Below are positions 8,733 through 17,933 of a stretch of DNA of 64,000 nucleotides, piece by piece. The notes beneath the pieces were generated by a model. That model saw only the letters and a program-made list of their open reading frames with translations. It did no database searches and had not been told where the DNA came from. The position numbers were made by a program, and so were the translations under genes. How positions within the stretch are numbered: position 1 is the stretch's first letter; each line of letters begins with the position of its first letter. The stretch is from Candidatus Poribacteria bacterium. Lineage in GTDB: Bacteria; Poribacteria; WGA-4E; WGA-3G. The stretch covers positions 39,600 to 103,599 of the forward strand of contig JAJEGI010000068.1 of NCBI GenBank assembly GCA_022819945.1. The letters are read 5' to 3'.

Positions 8733-10133
8733 ATGATTGACGGAAAAATAAAGTTAACTGTTTTATCGAGCCACGCGGCTTCGCCAAGCACACAGCGTAA
8801 AAGTTTCCTAAATGTGTTTTTAAAAACCGTTCTTATCCTTCAATTCGCAGTAGTTCTTTGTGTTGGGGCACAAGAACCTGTCGGCGAAGTTGACTTATCA
8901 CAACCTTTAACCCTTGAACAGTGTATCCAGATAGGTTTAGAAAAATCAACGAGCATGCGAAATGCACGTCTAAATCTCGCGATACAGGAATTACGTGTAA
9001 AAAATGCGCGTGCCCGGTATTTTCCGCAAATTTTTACGGACGGTACCTATAATTTTTCTGATAGCCTTGACTTCGGTTTTGAACCTGAAAACTACAATGT
9101 AGGGTTGGGTGGGCAATATACAATTTGGGATAACGGGCAGCGAGAGGGAAGTTTCGCACAAGCCAAAGAGAGCCTGACCGCTACTGTCAACCGTAATGAG
9201 CGGACCAAACAGGACTTAATCCTTGACATTACAGTGGCTTACTACGATGTTCTTAAAAGGCAGGAACTCGTTAAAGTCAGTGAACAGATTCTCGCAAGAT
9301 CGCAAGAGAACACACAACGGACGAGAGATTACGTAGACGCAGGCACCCTTATCCCCGCAGATGTCGCGACTGCTGAAGTCCGAGAAGCAAGTGATCAATT
9401 ATCGCTCTTGAACAATAGTAACTCACTTCAAATCGCACAGGCGACGCTCCCGCGACTCCTCGGATTGGATCCCGGCGTATTACTGACTGTTTCTGTTGAT
9501 GAGTCCTATCAGTTATACCAAGAGCGCGGAACTATTGAGCGGATAGAGATGTCGGTTGAGGAGGCTATCCAGATAGCCCTTAACACGCGTCCAGAGTTTC
9601 AAGAACGGCAGTCACAAATAAAATCACAAGAATGGAGTCTAACGTTGGCAAGGTTACAGCGTTGGCCCCGGCTCAACGCAAATGCTAATTACAACGTCAA
9701 CCTTGAGGATTACCTCCGCGAACGTGAGAATTTCTCTGATTTCCGAAGCTGGAGCGCACGTGTGACCCTCGACTTTACCCTTTTTGATGGCGGTATTTTA
9801 GGAAACCGTGTGAAAGAACTAACAATGCAATTAGAGCAGACCCGTGAAAATGCGAGCGACTTGGAGCGAAGCGTCGCGCTCGCTGTTCGGCAAAACTATC
9901 TCAACCTTGAACGGAGTGAAGCCGCCGTTGATATTTCTAAAAAACAGGTTATCAATGCCCGGCTCAGTTTGGATGTCATTCAAGGACGTTTTGATGTGGG
10001 TAAGGCGATCTTGCTTGAATTGCTTGATGCCCAAACGAGTTACGCACAAGCATTGACGAATGAAGTCAATGCCTTCTACGACTACAAAATTGCGCAAACC
10101 CGTCTCCAGGATGCAATGGGAGTTTTACAGTAA
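8733..10133 (+). CDS. TolC-family outer-membrane efflux/secretion channel
   Basis: 466 residues from ATG 8733, which has AAGGAG 7 nt upstream. A signal peptide (hydrophobic FLKTVLILQFAVVLCVGA) is followed by two OEP repeats, the hallmark of TolC proteins: each half starts with an LTLEQCIQIGL- or VEEAIQIAL-type helix and continues with long amphipathic helices and beta strands. It would form a trimeric outer-membrane tunnel. Its TAA overlaps the ATG of the adaptor gene (TAATG), so channel and adaptor are translationally coupled. Substrate unknown. Confidence 0.9.
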   Translation: MIDGKIKLTVLSSHAASPSTQRKSFLNVFLKTVLILQFAVVLCVGAQEPVGEVDLSQPLTLEQCIQIGLEKSTSMRNARLNLAIQELRVKNARARYFPQIFTDGTYNFSDSLDFGFEPENYNVGLGGQYTIWDNGQREGSFAQAKESLTATVNRNERTKQDLILDITVAYYDVLKRQELVKVSEQILARSQENTQRTRDYVDAGTLIPADVATAEVREASDQLSLLNNSNSLQIAQATLPRLLGLDPGVLLTVSVDESYQLYQERGTIERIEMSVEEAIQIALNTRPEFQERQSQIKSQEWSLTLARLQRWPRLNANANYNVNLEDYLRERENFSDFRSWSARVTLDFTLFDGGILGNRVKELTMQLEQTRENASDLERSVALAVRQNYLNLERSEAAVDISKKQVINARLSLDVIQGRFDVGKAILLELLDAQTSYAQALTNEVNAFYDYKIAQTRLQDAMGVLQ

Positions 10134-12100
10134 TGAAGAATCGAAAAAAGTGGATGATCATTGGGGTAGTTGCCGTGGTTGTTATTGCTGTTGGGGCAAT
10201 TGGTGCTACCCGTATGAATTTCAGTTTCGGTCAAGATAAGAAGGAGAGCGAAACCAAACAGGAAGTCGTCCGCAGAGGCGAATTCGTTGTACGTGTACGT
10301 GAATCTGGTAACCTACGATCCTTTATAGAAGTGGATGTCCGATCAAATGTGGAAGGCGAGATCGTTAAAATTCACGTTGTTGAGGGACAAAAAGTTGAGA
10401 TGGACCAACCGCTGCTTCGCATTGATGAAAAACAAATTCTGGAGCAAAAAAAGCAGGCGGAGGCGAACCTTAATGCACGCGAAGCAGAACTGAAGCGAGC
10501 ACAACTCCGAATTAAGATTACTGAGAAACAACAGGAGAGTAGTCTCGCACAGTCACGAAATTCTGTCTTAAAAGCACAAGCGACCTTGGATTCGTTTGTC
10601 GCAAACACACAGCAACGGATAACCGAGGCGGACACATTGGTCGCAACGACACAGAACTCCCTTGATCAGGATAATATCGCCTTGAAGCAGGCAGAAATTG
10701 CGTTAGGGCAAGCAAAATTAACGCTTGAACGCTCACAAACAAATGTTGAATCAGCAAAGATCTCCTTTGAAACAGCAGAAGCAGAGCATAAACGCAACCA
10801 AGAACTGTATGATAAAAAACTCATCTCAGAGAAAGCATTGGAAGATTCTCAGCGACAGCTTATCGTTGCTAAGTCGCAGTACGATTCTGCCGAGAAAGAA
10901 GTTGAATCACAAAAAGAAACTATAAAATCTCAAGATGAGAACCTCAACGCACGGAAAACAGCGATCGAAAGCCGGAAATCGACACTTGAACTCAATAAGA
11001 AGAATGTTGAGACGCTTAAAAAGTCTCTCGAAGCGCAGCGGAAGCAGTACGAAGCAGAACTTGAGGACGCACGAACCCGACTCTTGCAGATAGAAGAGAC
11101 GACAGAAGAAGAAAAAGAATTAACAATACATTCAGAAGTGAGTGCGAAGGCGAGTCTCCTCCAAGCGCAAAGCCAACTCGACTCTCAAAAAGAACGCCAC
11201 GATTGGACAACCGTTAGAGCACCGATGGCGGGGACGATTACGCAGCTTATTGTGGAAGAGGGTGAGATTATCACCTCGGGGCGTTCAGCGTTTTCACGTG
11301 GCGAAGCGATCATGCGTATCGCGGACCTCGATCAGATGATCGTGAGGACCCAAATCAACCAGGTGGAGATCGGGAAAATAGAAGAAGACCAACGTGCCGA
11401 AATCACCGTTGATAGTTACCCGGGACGTGTCTTTCCGGGGAGAGTGAGCGAGATTTCACCGAGCGCAACGCGGCGCGGTCCCCAAAATCAGAGTTCCGTC
11501 ATCACTTTTGAAGTAGATATAGAGGTCATCGGTTCACCTCCCGAATTACTGCCCGGTATGTCCGCAGATGTCGATATTATTGTGTTTGAGGAATCGGATG
11601 TTCTTCAACTACCGATCCCTTCTGTGCTGAGTCCAGAAATTTTTACGGTAAAAGCCAACATTAATTCGGCAGATCTTGGGCAATTTCAGGAAGGTCAACA
11701 TCTCAAAATTCGGAATCTGATCGGAAAGGAATTCGCTGGACAGGTCGGTGAAATTGACCCAGAAAAGGCACGTGGCAACCTCGAAATTTTGATTGAAGGG
11801 GATCAGAAGGGTTTACGCAAAGGCCCGATAGAGATTAGCCTTGTTATTTCCGACCAAAATGTACTTTCTGATATAGAAGCGGAAGTTAGTAGTGAACGAC
11901 AATACTTCGTCAAATTAGATACAGGTAAACCCAGCAAGAACAAAGAAGAAAAAGGCGTTAAAACCCATATTACCATCGGGCAGCGCAACAATACACACTT
12001 TCAAATCACCGGTGGTTTGAAGGAAGGGGATCGTGTTTTCGTGCCTTCTATGCAGGAATTAACAAAAGGACAAAAGGAATCAGAGAACGAAGATAAATAA
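10133..12100 (+). CDS. Membrane-fusion (HlyD/MacA-type) periplasmic adaptor with long coiled coil
   Basis: 655 residues. One N-terminal membrane helix (~7-25), first half of a biotinyl-lipoyl-like domain (VEGQKVEMDQPLL near 83-95), a very long helical hairpin rich in Glu, Lys and Gln (~98-350), then the second lipoyl half (TVRAPMAGTI, ~360), a beta-barrel domain (~400-490) and an additional C-terminal beta domain. This is the order of MacA/HlyD adaptors, but both the coiled coil and the C-terminal extension are longer than in MacA (~370 residues). It should bridge an inner-membrane transporter and the TolC protein encoded just upstream. Confidence 0.88.
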   Translation: MKNRKKWMIIGVVAVVVIAVGAIGATRMNFSFGQDKKESETKQEVVRRGEFVVRVRESGNLRSFIEVDVRSNVEGEIVKIHVVEGQKVEMDQPLLRIDEKQILEQKKQAEANLNAREAELKRAQLRIKITEKQQESSLAQSRNSVLKAQATLDSFVANTQQRITEADTLVATTQNSLDQDNIALKQAEIALGQAKLTLERSQTNVESAKISFETAEAEHKRNQELYDKKLISEKALEDSQRQLIVAKSQYDSAEKEVESQKETIKSQDENLNARKTAIESRKSTLELNKKNVETLKKSLEAQRKQYEAELEDARTRLLQIEETTEEEKELTIHSEVSAKASLLQAQSQLDSQKERHDWTTVRAPMAGTITQLIVEEGEIITSGRSAFSRGEAIMRIADLDQMIVRTQINQVEIGKIEEDQRAEITVDSYPGRVFPGRVSEISPSATRRGPQNQSSVITFEVDIEVIGSPPELLPGMSADVDIIVFEESDVLQLPIPSVLSPEIFTVKANINSADLGQFQEGQHLKIRNLIGKEFAGQVGEIDPEKARGNLEILIEGDQKGLRKGPIEISLVISDQNVLSDIEAEVSSERQYFVKLDTGKPSKNKEEKGVKTHITIGQRNNTHFQITGGLKEGDRVFVPSMQELTKGQKESENEDK

Positions 12101-12156
12101 GACGTACTAATTTTTATTTTCATCATTCATCAACTTAAGGTTGAGGAGGAAGTGCC

Positions 12157-12861
12157 GTGTTAATAGATGTAAGGGATTTGACAAAAGTCTACGAGATGGG
12201 AGATGTGCAGGTCCATGCCTTGCGGGGTGTGAGTTTCAGCATAACAGAGGGTGAATTCCTCGCGATTATGGGACCGTCGGGTTCTGGCAAATCGACTATG
12301 ATGGATATCCTTGGGTGTCTCGCAACGCCGACATCGGGTGAGTACTATCTTGAAGGCGAAGAGGTGGGCCAACTTTCCGATAATCGTCTCGCAGACATTC
12401 GCAATAAGAAAATCGGATTTGTGTTTCAGTCGTTCAACCTCCTGCCACGTACGAGTGCGCTCAATAACGTTGAATTGCCACTTATCTACGCGGGTTTAGG
12501 TAGAAAAGAGCGGAAACGACGTGCCTTTGAGGCACTGGAAGCCGTCGGTTTAGCAGATCGGGTCGATCACAAGTCAACCGAATTGTCTGGTGGTCAAATT
12601 CAACGTGTCGCGATTGCGCGTGCGTTAGTAAATAGCCCTTCAATGATTTTTGCCGATGAACCGACAGGAAACTTAGATACGCGTTCCGGTGAAGAAATTA
12701 TGGCAATTTTCAACCGATTGAACGATGAAGGCAATACTATTATTATGGTGACACACGAAGCGGAAGTCGCTGAACATGCCAAACGGGTGCTCCATATTCG
12801 TGACGGTTTAATTGAACGGGATGTCAGGCAGAATGGGCATGAGGAAGCCGCTGCTGATTAA
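12157..12861 (+). CDS. ABC transporter ATPase, LolD/MacB-type
   Basis: 234-residue nucleotide-binding subunit with Walker [11 protein letters not shown]-loop in [11 protein letters not shown], signature [14 protein letters not shown], Walker [12 protein letters not shown] and the H-loop in MVTHE. This pattern is typical of LolD/MacB/FtsE ATPases, which drive mechanotransmission permeases. The start is GTG 12157 with GGAGGA upstream. An FtsX/MacB-type permease would be expected next, but the following gene encodes an S55 peptidase, so the membrane partner must be elsewhere or absent. Confidence 0.9.
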   Translation: MLIDVRDLTKVYEMGDVQVHALRGVSFSITEGEFLAIMGPSGSGKSTMMDILGCLATPTSGEYYLEGEEVGQLSDNRLADIRNKKIGFVFQSFNLLPRTSALNNVELPLIYAGLGRKERKRRAFEALEAVGLADRVDHKSTELSGGQIQRVAIARALVNSPSMIFADEPTGNLDTRSGEEIMAIFNRLNDEGNTIIMVTHEAEVAEHAKRVLHIRDGLIERDVRQNGHEEAAAD

Positions 12862-12876
12862 TCAAAAGGAACATCA

Positions 12877-14727
12877 ATGAAAAGGGTTTATCTTTTTGCC
12901 TGTGTCGTTTTCTGTTTCACGGTCCATTACGTCCAAGCGCAGATTGCGTGGGATGCCGAGAAGTTCATGCCGCTGTCTGAAGTAAAGCCCGGTATGAAGG
13001 GTAAAGGTTACACCGTATTCTCTGGAACAACCGTTGAGGCATTCGATTTCGAGGTCGTAAGTATCTATTACGACCGTTTTCCGGGGCTGCATATCGTATG
13101 GGCGAAAGGGCTTAGCGATAACTTTAAAAGAACGGGTTCTGCGGGCGGGATGAGCGGAAGCCCAACCTATATTAATGGTAGACTCATGGGGGCCCTCTCG
13201 CGCAGTTATCGGAATCAGCGTGAGCATGCAAATCTATTCGGTATAACACCTATTGAGTTTATGGTAAAAGTTACCGAATACGGCATGCAACCTAATTTAA
13301 GTTATCACGGTACGCAACTGTTTGATTTTGATCCAGCAACAGCGGCGGCGGGCATTGATACGATCCCTACTCTCTTTTCTAATACCCACAAGATATATCC
13401 GCGACAGCCTTTTGATAGTTTTCAAACAGATAGTCTGTCAGAACAACTAACAGTACCGGTTGCCATGTCCGGGATTAATTCTGAGGCTATGCGGTTCTAT
13501 AAACCGTTGTTTGACAAATTCAACCTGATGCCGCTTGAGGCACCAGGCGGGGGAAGTCCGATTGAAAATTCACCTGTCGAGCAAGGACAGATAGTCGGTA
13601 TGGCATACGCGCGGGGGGATTATACCGCTTTCGGCTATGGGACGATTACCTATATTGATGGAGATCAACTCCTTGCTTATGGGCACTCAAGAGATGGCGA
13701 GGGGAATGTCAACTTGCCGATTTCTGGGGGCTATGTCCACTTTCTCGTGCCGGGTCGCTATAGATCTTCCAAAATAGCCTCCGCAACGCAAATCATTGGC
13801 ACCTTGGTGCAAGACCGGCAAGCAGCTATTGCTGGTATCAAAGGTCCGCATCCACCCTATATTCCGGTCACCCTTAATATGGAAACCGCTGATGGCGTGC
13901 TTCATCACAAGTCTTATGAGGTAATTCGGCATCGTAGTTTTACGCCAACATATATTGAGGTAGGAGCGGCGTCCCTCGTCCGAGCGTTAGCGTTTTCTAC
14001 GGCTGACCATACGCTTACGATTGATGCAACGATTACTTTGAAGGAACAACCGGGACTCCTGTCTCGTGAAATCGTTTATAAAAACGTTTATTCTTCTGGC
14101 GGTTCACCTGCGTTTGGCATCACGAATGTCCTCAGACCCCCTCTCTTACAGTTGAGCAATAATTCTTATACACCTATTGCATTTGAAAAGATAGCACTTA
14201 ATTTGAAAGTAGAGGATAAACGGCGAAGTGCAGGGATTGAACGGCTTTCGGTTGATAAACAACGCTACCGTCCAGGCGAAACAGTTGAAGTGATTGTGAC
14301 GCTGCGCCCCTACCTTGACAACCCAATAACGCAGATGGGTACAATTACGATTCCCAACGATGCGCCTGACGGGTTGGTTACCCTTTTGGCAATGAACGCA
14401 ACGGCTGATAGGCAGTGGCAGCGTTCACGTGCGCCGCTTAACTTTCGCCCGAAAAACATCAATCAACTTGTTAAAGTTTTGCAGCAGAGTGCGGCTAATA
14501 CAGATATTATTTTTGAACTTTTCATTAGCCAACCTGGGTTGACGGTTCAAGGTGAGGAATTCTCCGACTTGCCGACCTCCGTAATGTCTGTGATGAACTC
14601 GGCGAAGCAGGTAGGGACAAGTGGATACACAAGAGGATCTACATTGCATCGCGACAAGGTATCAACAAGTTACGTTATCTTTGGTAGCGGTGCCCTTCAA
14701 CTCGTTGTGGATCGGAATGCCCACTAA
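12877..14727 (+). CDS. S55 (SpoIVB-type) serine peptidase family protein
   Basis: 616 residues with a signal peptide (1-22). Residues ~30-300 resemble the S55 domain: a LSEVKPGMKGKGYTVFSG opening, the nucleophile motif GMSGSP (Ser93), and later a GH-S-D-GEGNVNLPISGG stretch, as in non-sporulating S55 homologues where the Ser motif precedes the His-containing motif. The remainder is beta-rich and ends in a tail shared with the fragment at 1-269. ATG 12877 follows AAAGGAAC and lies 15 nt after the ABC ATPase gene, so it is probably co-transcribed with the TolC-adaptor-ATPase genes. Likely periplasmic or exported; its substrate is unknown. Confidence 0.75.
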   Translation: MKRVYLFACVVFCFTVHYVQAQIAWDAEKFMPLSEVKPGMKGKGYTVFSGTTVEAFDFEVVSIYYDRFPGLHIVWAKGLSDNFKRTGSAGGMSGSPTYINGRLMGALSRSYRNQREHANLFGITPIEFMVKVTEYGMQPNLSYHGTQLFDFDPATAAAGIDTIPTLFSNTHKIYPRQPFDSFQTDSLSEQLTVPVAMSGINSEAMRFYKPLFDKFNLMPLEAPGGGSPIENSPVEQGQIVGMAYARGDYTAFGYGTITYIDGDQLLAYGHSRDGEGNVNLPISGGYVHFLVPGRYRSSKIASATQIIGTLVQDRQAAIAGIKGPHPPYIPVTLNMETADGVLHHKSYEVIRHRSFTPTYIEVGAASLVRALAFSTADHTLTIDATITLKEQPGLLSREIVYKNVYSSGGSPAFGITNVLRPPLLQLSNNSYTPIAFEKIALNLKVEDKRRSAGIERLSVDKQRYRPGETVEVIVTLRPYLDNPITQMGTITIPNDAPDGLVTLLAMNATADRQWQRSRAPLNFRPKNINQLVKVLQQSAANTDIIFELFISQPGLTVQGEEFSDLPTSVMSVMNSAKQVGTSGYTRGSTLHRDKVSTSYVIFGSGALQLVVDRNAH

Positions 14728-14816
14728 AAACTTGTTACCCTATGCTCTGGCGTGTGCCTCTCAGACGCTCCTGTTCAAAAAATCACACCACAAAACTAAA
14801 GTAGTCCGACATAACT

Positions 14817-15785
14817 ATGCACCACGTCGAAATTACTACCCCGTCCCGCTTACACTTTTCGCTGCTTGATTTGAACGGGGCATTGGGACGGGTTGATGGG
14901 GGGTTCGGTCTCGCAATTGCAGAACCCAATTTCCAAATCATTGCTGAACGGGCAACAAGCATTGATGTTGCTGCTTCTGCGTACCGTGAGCGCGCTATTG
15001 CTGTTCTTCAGCGACTTCAACAAACCTATCCATTTCCCGGTATTAAATTAACATTTGAATCTGAAATCCCGATGCATTGCGGATTCGGGTCAGGGACACA
15101 ACTCGCACTCGGTATTGCCCAGGCTGTCAATATGTTGTATCAACTTGAACTGAATGTGCGTGAGTTAGCAGAAGTCGTCGGGCGCGGTGGCACTTCAGGT
15201 ATTGGGGTCGCGGCGTTTGATACCGGTGGGTTCATCGTAGACGGTGGGCATCGTTACCCTGAACAGAAAGCTTCATTCCTTCCCTCGTCTGCTGTTGGTG
15301 ATATTCCACCGCCGCCTATCTTACTTCGTTATCCATTTCCAGAATTACCGCTGCTGATTGTCATGCCGAATTGTTCGAGAATTTATGGCGATGCGGAGAT
15401 AGAACTCTTTCGGACTTTGTGTCCACAGCCAGAATGGGTTGCCCAGAAACTTTCACACATCTTACTGCTCCAGATACTTCCCGCGCTCGTTGAAGGCGAT
15501 ATGAAAAATTTGGGTGAAGCCTTAAATGATATTCAGACGTTTGGATGGAAAAGAGTAGAAATTGATGCACAGGGACCTGAACTTCAATTGACGCTTGACT
15601 ATTTGCGCGATAGTACGGCATTCGGGGCGGGAGTGAGTAGTTGGGGACCAGCGATTTGTGTGATAGCTGCGGATATTAGTAAACTGAAACAGGAAACCGA
15701 TGCGTTCCTGAAAACGCTACCAAACGGCGGCACCTGTTTTATTACACAGGCGAACAACCTTGGCGCGAGTGTTGTGTCAGGGTAA
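14817..15785 (+). CDS. GHMP-kinase-fold protein resembling beta-RFAP synthase
   Basis: 322 residues resembling beta-ribofuranosylaminobenzene 5'-phosphate synthase, the enzyme that joins p-aminobenzoate and PRPP at the start of tetrahydromethanopterin synthesis. Visible: N-terminal TPSRLHFSLLDLNG, the GHMP phosphate loop as PMHCGFGSGTQLALG (~85-100), GRGGTSGIGVAAF and a C-terminal GAGVSSWGP. ATG 14817 has no obvious ribosome site. It lies 89 nt after the S55 gene. No other methanopterin genes are in the window, so the pathway cannot be confirmed here. Confidence 0.75.
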   Translation: MHHVEITTPSRLHFSLLDLNGALGRVDGGFGLAIAEPNFQIIAERATSIDVAASAYRERAIAVLQRLQQTYPFPGIKLTFESEIPMHCGFGSGTQLALGIAQAVNMLYQLELNVRELAEVVGRGGTSGIGVAAFDTGGFIVDGGHRYPEQKASFLPSSAVGDIPPPPILLRYPFPELPLLIVMPNCSRIYGDAEIELFRTLCPQPEWVAQKLSHILLLQILPALVEGDMKNLGEALNDIQTFGWKRVEIDAQGPELQLTLDYLRDSTAFGAGVSSWGPAICVIAADISKLKQETDAFLKTLPNGGTCFITQANNLGASVVSG

Positions 15786-15794
15786 AATAAAAAT

Positions 15795-15816
15795 GGGCGA
15801 ATCGTTCGATCCGCCC
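15795..15816 (-). terminator. Terminator of the nfuA-sigma factor unit, possibly bidirectional
   Basis: Nearly perfect 10-bp stem GGGCGAATCG/CGATCCGCCC with one A-C mismatch. On the minus strand it is followed by ATTTTTATTTT, giving a good terminator for the nfuA gene; on the plus strand it is followed by only a weak T-run. Confidence 0.7.
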
Positions 15817-15823
15817 GCCTTTC

Positions 15824-16438
15824 TTAGCCTTTGCTTGGGGAATAATACGGATTATCCCCAGCAGCGTGATCGGTCGTATCAATTACATGTTTGATTTCGG
15901 GAAAGACTTCCTGAATCATCGCTTCGATACCGTGTTTAAGGGTGACATTCGCCATGCCACACCCTTGGCACCCACCGCCCATGTGGATATAGATAGAATC
16001 CTCTTCAACGTTCAGCAGCTCTATTTGTCCACCGTGTGCGGCGACTGCCGGGTTAATCCGTTCATCAATGAGTTCCTGAATCTGTTGTGCCTTCGGGTTG
16101 TCCCAGGCAGGTGCGTTCGGGTTCTCAATATTGAACCCACTGGCATTCAGGTCATCGACATAATCGATCACGGCACCTTTAAGATTCGGCGCGCTTTCGG
16201 CATCGACAAGTACGTTAAAATTCTCACATTCAACAACAATATCATCCGCTTGTGCTTCGGTCGCTAAACCGAGGCTGTATTGGAACGCGGTAGCAGTTTT
16301 GCTTTGAATACTAATACGGAGCCCTTCGACTTCGACCTCTTCGGCTTGTATGACTGCATGAATTTTCTCTTCTGCGGCTTCTGTCACTGTAAGCAAAGGG
16401 GTTTCGTTTCCCGATAGCTTTTTCAAGAAATTCTTCAT
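15824..16438 (-). CDS. nfuA: NfuA-like iron-sulfur cluster carrier
   Basis: 204 residues from ATG 16436-16438, which has GGAAGG upstream; a longer frame reaches back into the sigma-factor gene and is not needed. The N-terminal half resembles a degenerate A-type (HesB/IscA) domain; the C-terminal half is a NifU-C domain with RINPAVAAHGG and the cluster-binding GCQGCGMA. This architecture matches NfuA, which delivers 4Fe-4S clusters to apo-proteins in the cytoplasm. It lies 22 nt downstream of the sigma-factor gene on the same strand. Confidence 0.82.
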   Translation of the reverse strand: MKNFLKKLSGNETPLLTVTEAAEEKIHAVIQAEEVEVEGLRISIQSKTATAFQYSLGLATEAQADDIVVECENFNVLVDAESAPNLKGAVIDYVDDLNASGFNIENPNAPAWDNPKAQQIQELIDERINPAVAAHGGQIELLNVEEDSIYIHMGGGCQGCGMANVTLKHGIEAMIQEVFPEIKHVIDTTDHAAGDNPYYSPSKG

Positions 16439-16460
16439 AGTTGCCTTCCGTGAGTCATGT

Positions 16461-17753
16461 TTATGCAGCTGTTTTTCCTGCCCAAGAATGATCCGACTGG
16501 AATTCTCCCATTTCGTCATATAGTACGCGCAATCGTTTAATTGCCTCTATCTCAAGTTGTCGGACCCGTTCTCGGGTAACTGCCAAGGCTTCACCGATTT
16601 CACGTAACGTTTTACGTTCACCATCTTCGAGCCCAAAACGCATCTTCAGTACTTTCTGTTCTCGGTCAGGTAGTCTGTCAAGAAATTGGGCGATCAGGTC
16701 TTTGTTGATCATTTCTGCGATAGGCCCTTCTTCACCACTATTCGCGGGGTCTTCAATCAAATCGCCTAACGTCGCGGCAGAGCGTTCGTCACTGAGTTGT
16801 AAATCCATTGAAATAGCATCGGCGTTAAACGTCAAAATCTCTTCAACCTGCATGAGTGATAGGTCCAAGGCTTCCGCTATTTCTTCGCGCCGTGGTTCGC
16901 GCTGCAGTTCTTGACATAGTGTCGCATAGACAGAATCAAACTTATTCATCTTCGCGACGACATAGGAGGGTAATCGAATTGACCGCGAGAAATTGTCAAG
17001 CGTACGCATAATCGCCTGTTTGATCCACCAGATCGCGTAGGTACTGAATTTAAAACCCTTCCGATAATCAAACTTGCTCGCAGCTTTAATCAGTCCGATG
17101 TTTCCTTCTTGAATCAGGTCTTCGAGGGGGACGTTGTGTCCCTGGTACTTAACGGCGATAGAAATAACGAGTCGTAGGTTCGCCTGGACGAGTTCATCTC
17201 GGAATCTTCGTGCTTCCGCCTCCGCGATTTCAATCCGTCTCACCAATCTTCTTTTTTCCTCGTCGGGTAATGTGTCAGCATGCACTAAAATGCTCAATAG
17301 TTCATCTACTAATGCTTTTCGTGCTTCATCTCCACCCGGTTCAATCCGTTCCGCCAGTTCCCTTATCATCTCATCGGATAATAGGTTGTTTTTCCCTAAT
17401 TCTTCCAATAGTTTATCGAGTGCTTCTCGTGGTTTATCTTCACTGGCTTTCACCTCTTCCACCAGTGCCACTTTCGTCTCGGGAGATAATAGATCGTTTT
17501 TCACCAGTACTTGTAATAGTTCGTCGAGTGGTTTTGCCTCCGCGGCTTCAATCCGTTTTGCTAAGTCAACTTCTTCCTCACGGGTTAACAAGCGGTGACC
17601 TGCTACACTTCGGAGCCAACTCGTTAAAGCACTCTGATCGCTTCCTTTATAACAACTCTCTGGCGGTTCTGTCTCGTCTGCTGGATATGTTGCATCCATA
17701 TATGGATCAACACTTTCAATATTCGCTGTTTCACCGAAAAACTCGGCTTCCAT
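16461..17753 (-). CDS. rpoD: Primary sigma-70 factor (RpoD/SigA) with expanded region 1.2
   Basis: 430 residues. Region 2 is canonical (ANLRLVISIAVKY, DLIQEGNIGLIKAA, KFSTYAIWWIKQAI), followed by region 3 (REEIAEAL) and a complete region 4 (LPDREQKVLKMRFG, LREIGEALAVTRERVRQLE), as in primary sigma factors. Long region 1.1 is missing. Unusually, the region-1.2 segment LLTREEEVDLAKRIEAAE (55-) recurs in four consecutive ~30-37-residue modules up to residue 190, where known homologues have one module then region 2. ATG 17753 has GGAGAGGAG upstream and a consensus-like promoter. Confidence 0.93.
   Translation of the reverse strand: MEAEFFGETANIESVDPYMDATYPADETEPPESCYKGSDQSALTSWLRSVAGHRLLTREEEVDLAKRIEAAEAKPLDELLQVLVKNDLLSPETKVALVEEVKASEDKPREALDKLLEELGKNNLLSDEMIRELAERIEPGGDEARKALVDELLSILVHADTLPDEEKRRLVRRIEIAEAEARRFRDELVQANLRLVISIAVKYQGHNVPLEDLIQEGNIGLIKAASKFDYRKGFKFSTYAIWWIKQAIMRTLDNFSRSIRLPSYVVAKMNKFDSVYATLCQELQREPRREEIAEALDLSLMQVEEILTFNADAISMDLQLSDERSAATLGDLIEDPANSGEEGPIAEMINKDLIAQFLDRLPDREQKVLKMRFGLEDGERKTLREIGEALAVTRERVRQLEIEAIKRLRVLYDEMGEFQSDHSWAGKTAA
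17184..17591 (-). repeat. Four tandem modules within the sigma factor coding region
   Basis: Codons 55-190. Modules begin LLTREEEVDLAKRIE (55), LLSPETKVALVEEVK (88), LLSDEMIRELAERIE (124) and TLPDEEKRRLVRRIE (161), each followed by an acidic/alanine helix ending near a KND, KNN or HAD turn. DNA divergence between the modules shows that they are not a recent duplication. Confidence 0.8.
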
Positions 17754-17800
17754 TGTTCTCCTCTCCTTTTATGGAAGTAAATAAAATAATACAAAGGTTA

Positions 17801-17830
17801 ATGATACATTATGTTAAAACGTTTTGTCAA
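17801..17830 (-). promoter_or_regulatory. Promoter of the sigma-factor operon
   Basis: On the minus strand: TTGACA (17830-17825), 18-nt spacer, TATCAT (17806-17801), about 50 nt before the sigma-factor ATG. The region upstream to 17933 is strongly AT-rich, with oligo-A/T tracts suitable as UP elements. Confidence 0.75.
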
Positions 17831-17933
17831 GTAAAATGTTTAAAAAAAAGTAAAATTTAGCCTAAAAACCGGTATAATAAAGCATTTTAACATAATTTTA
17901 AAATAAAAAACAACAAAAAATGTAGGCACGCCG

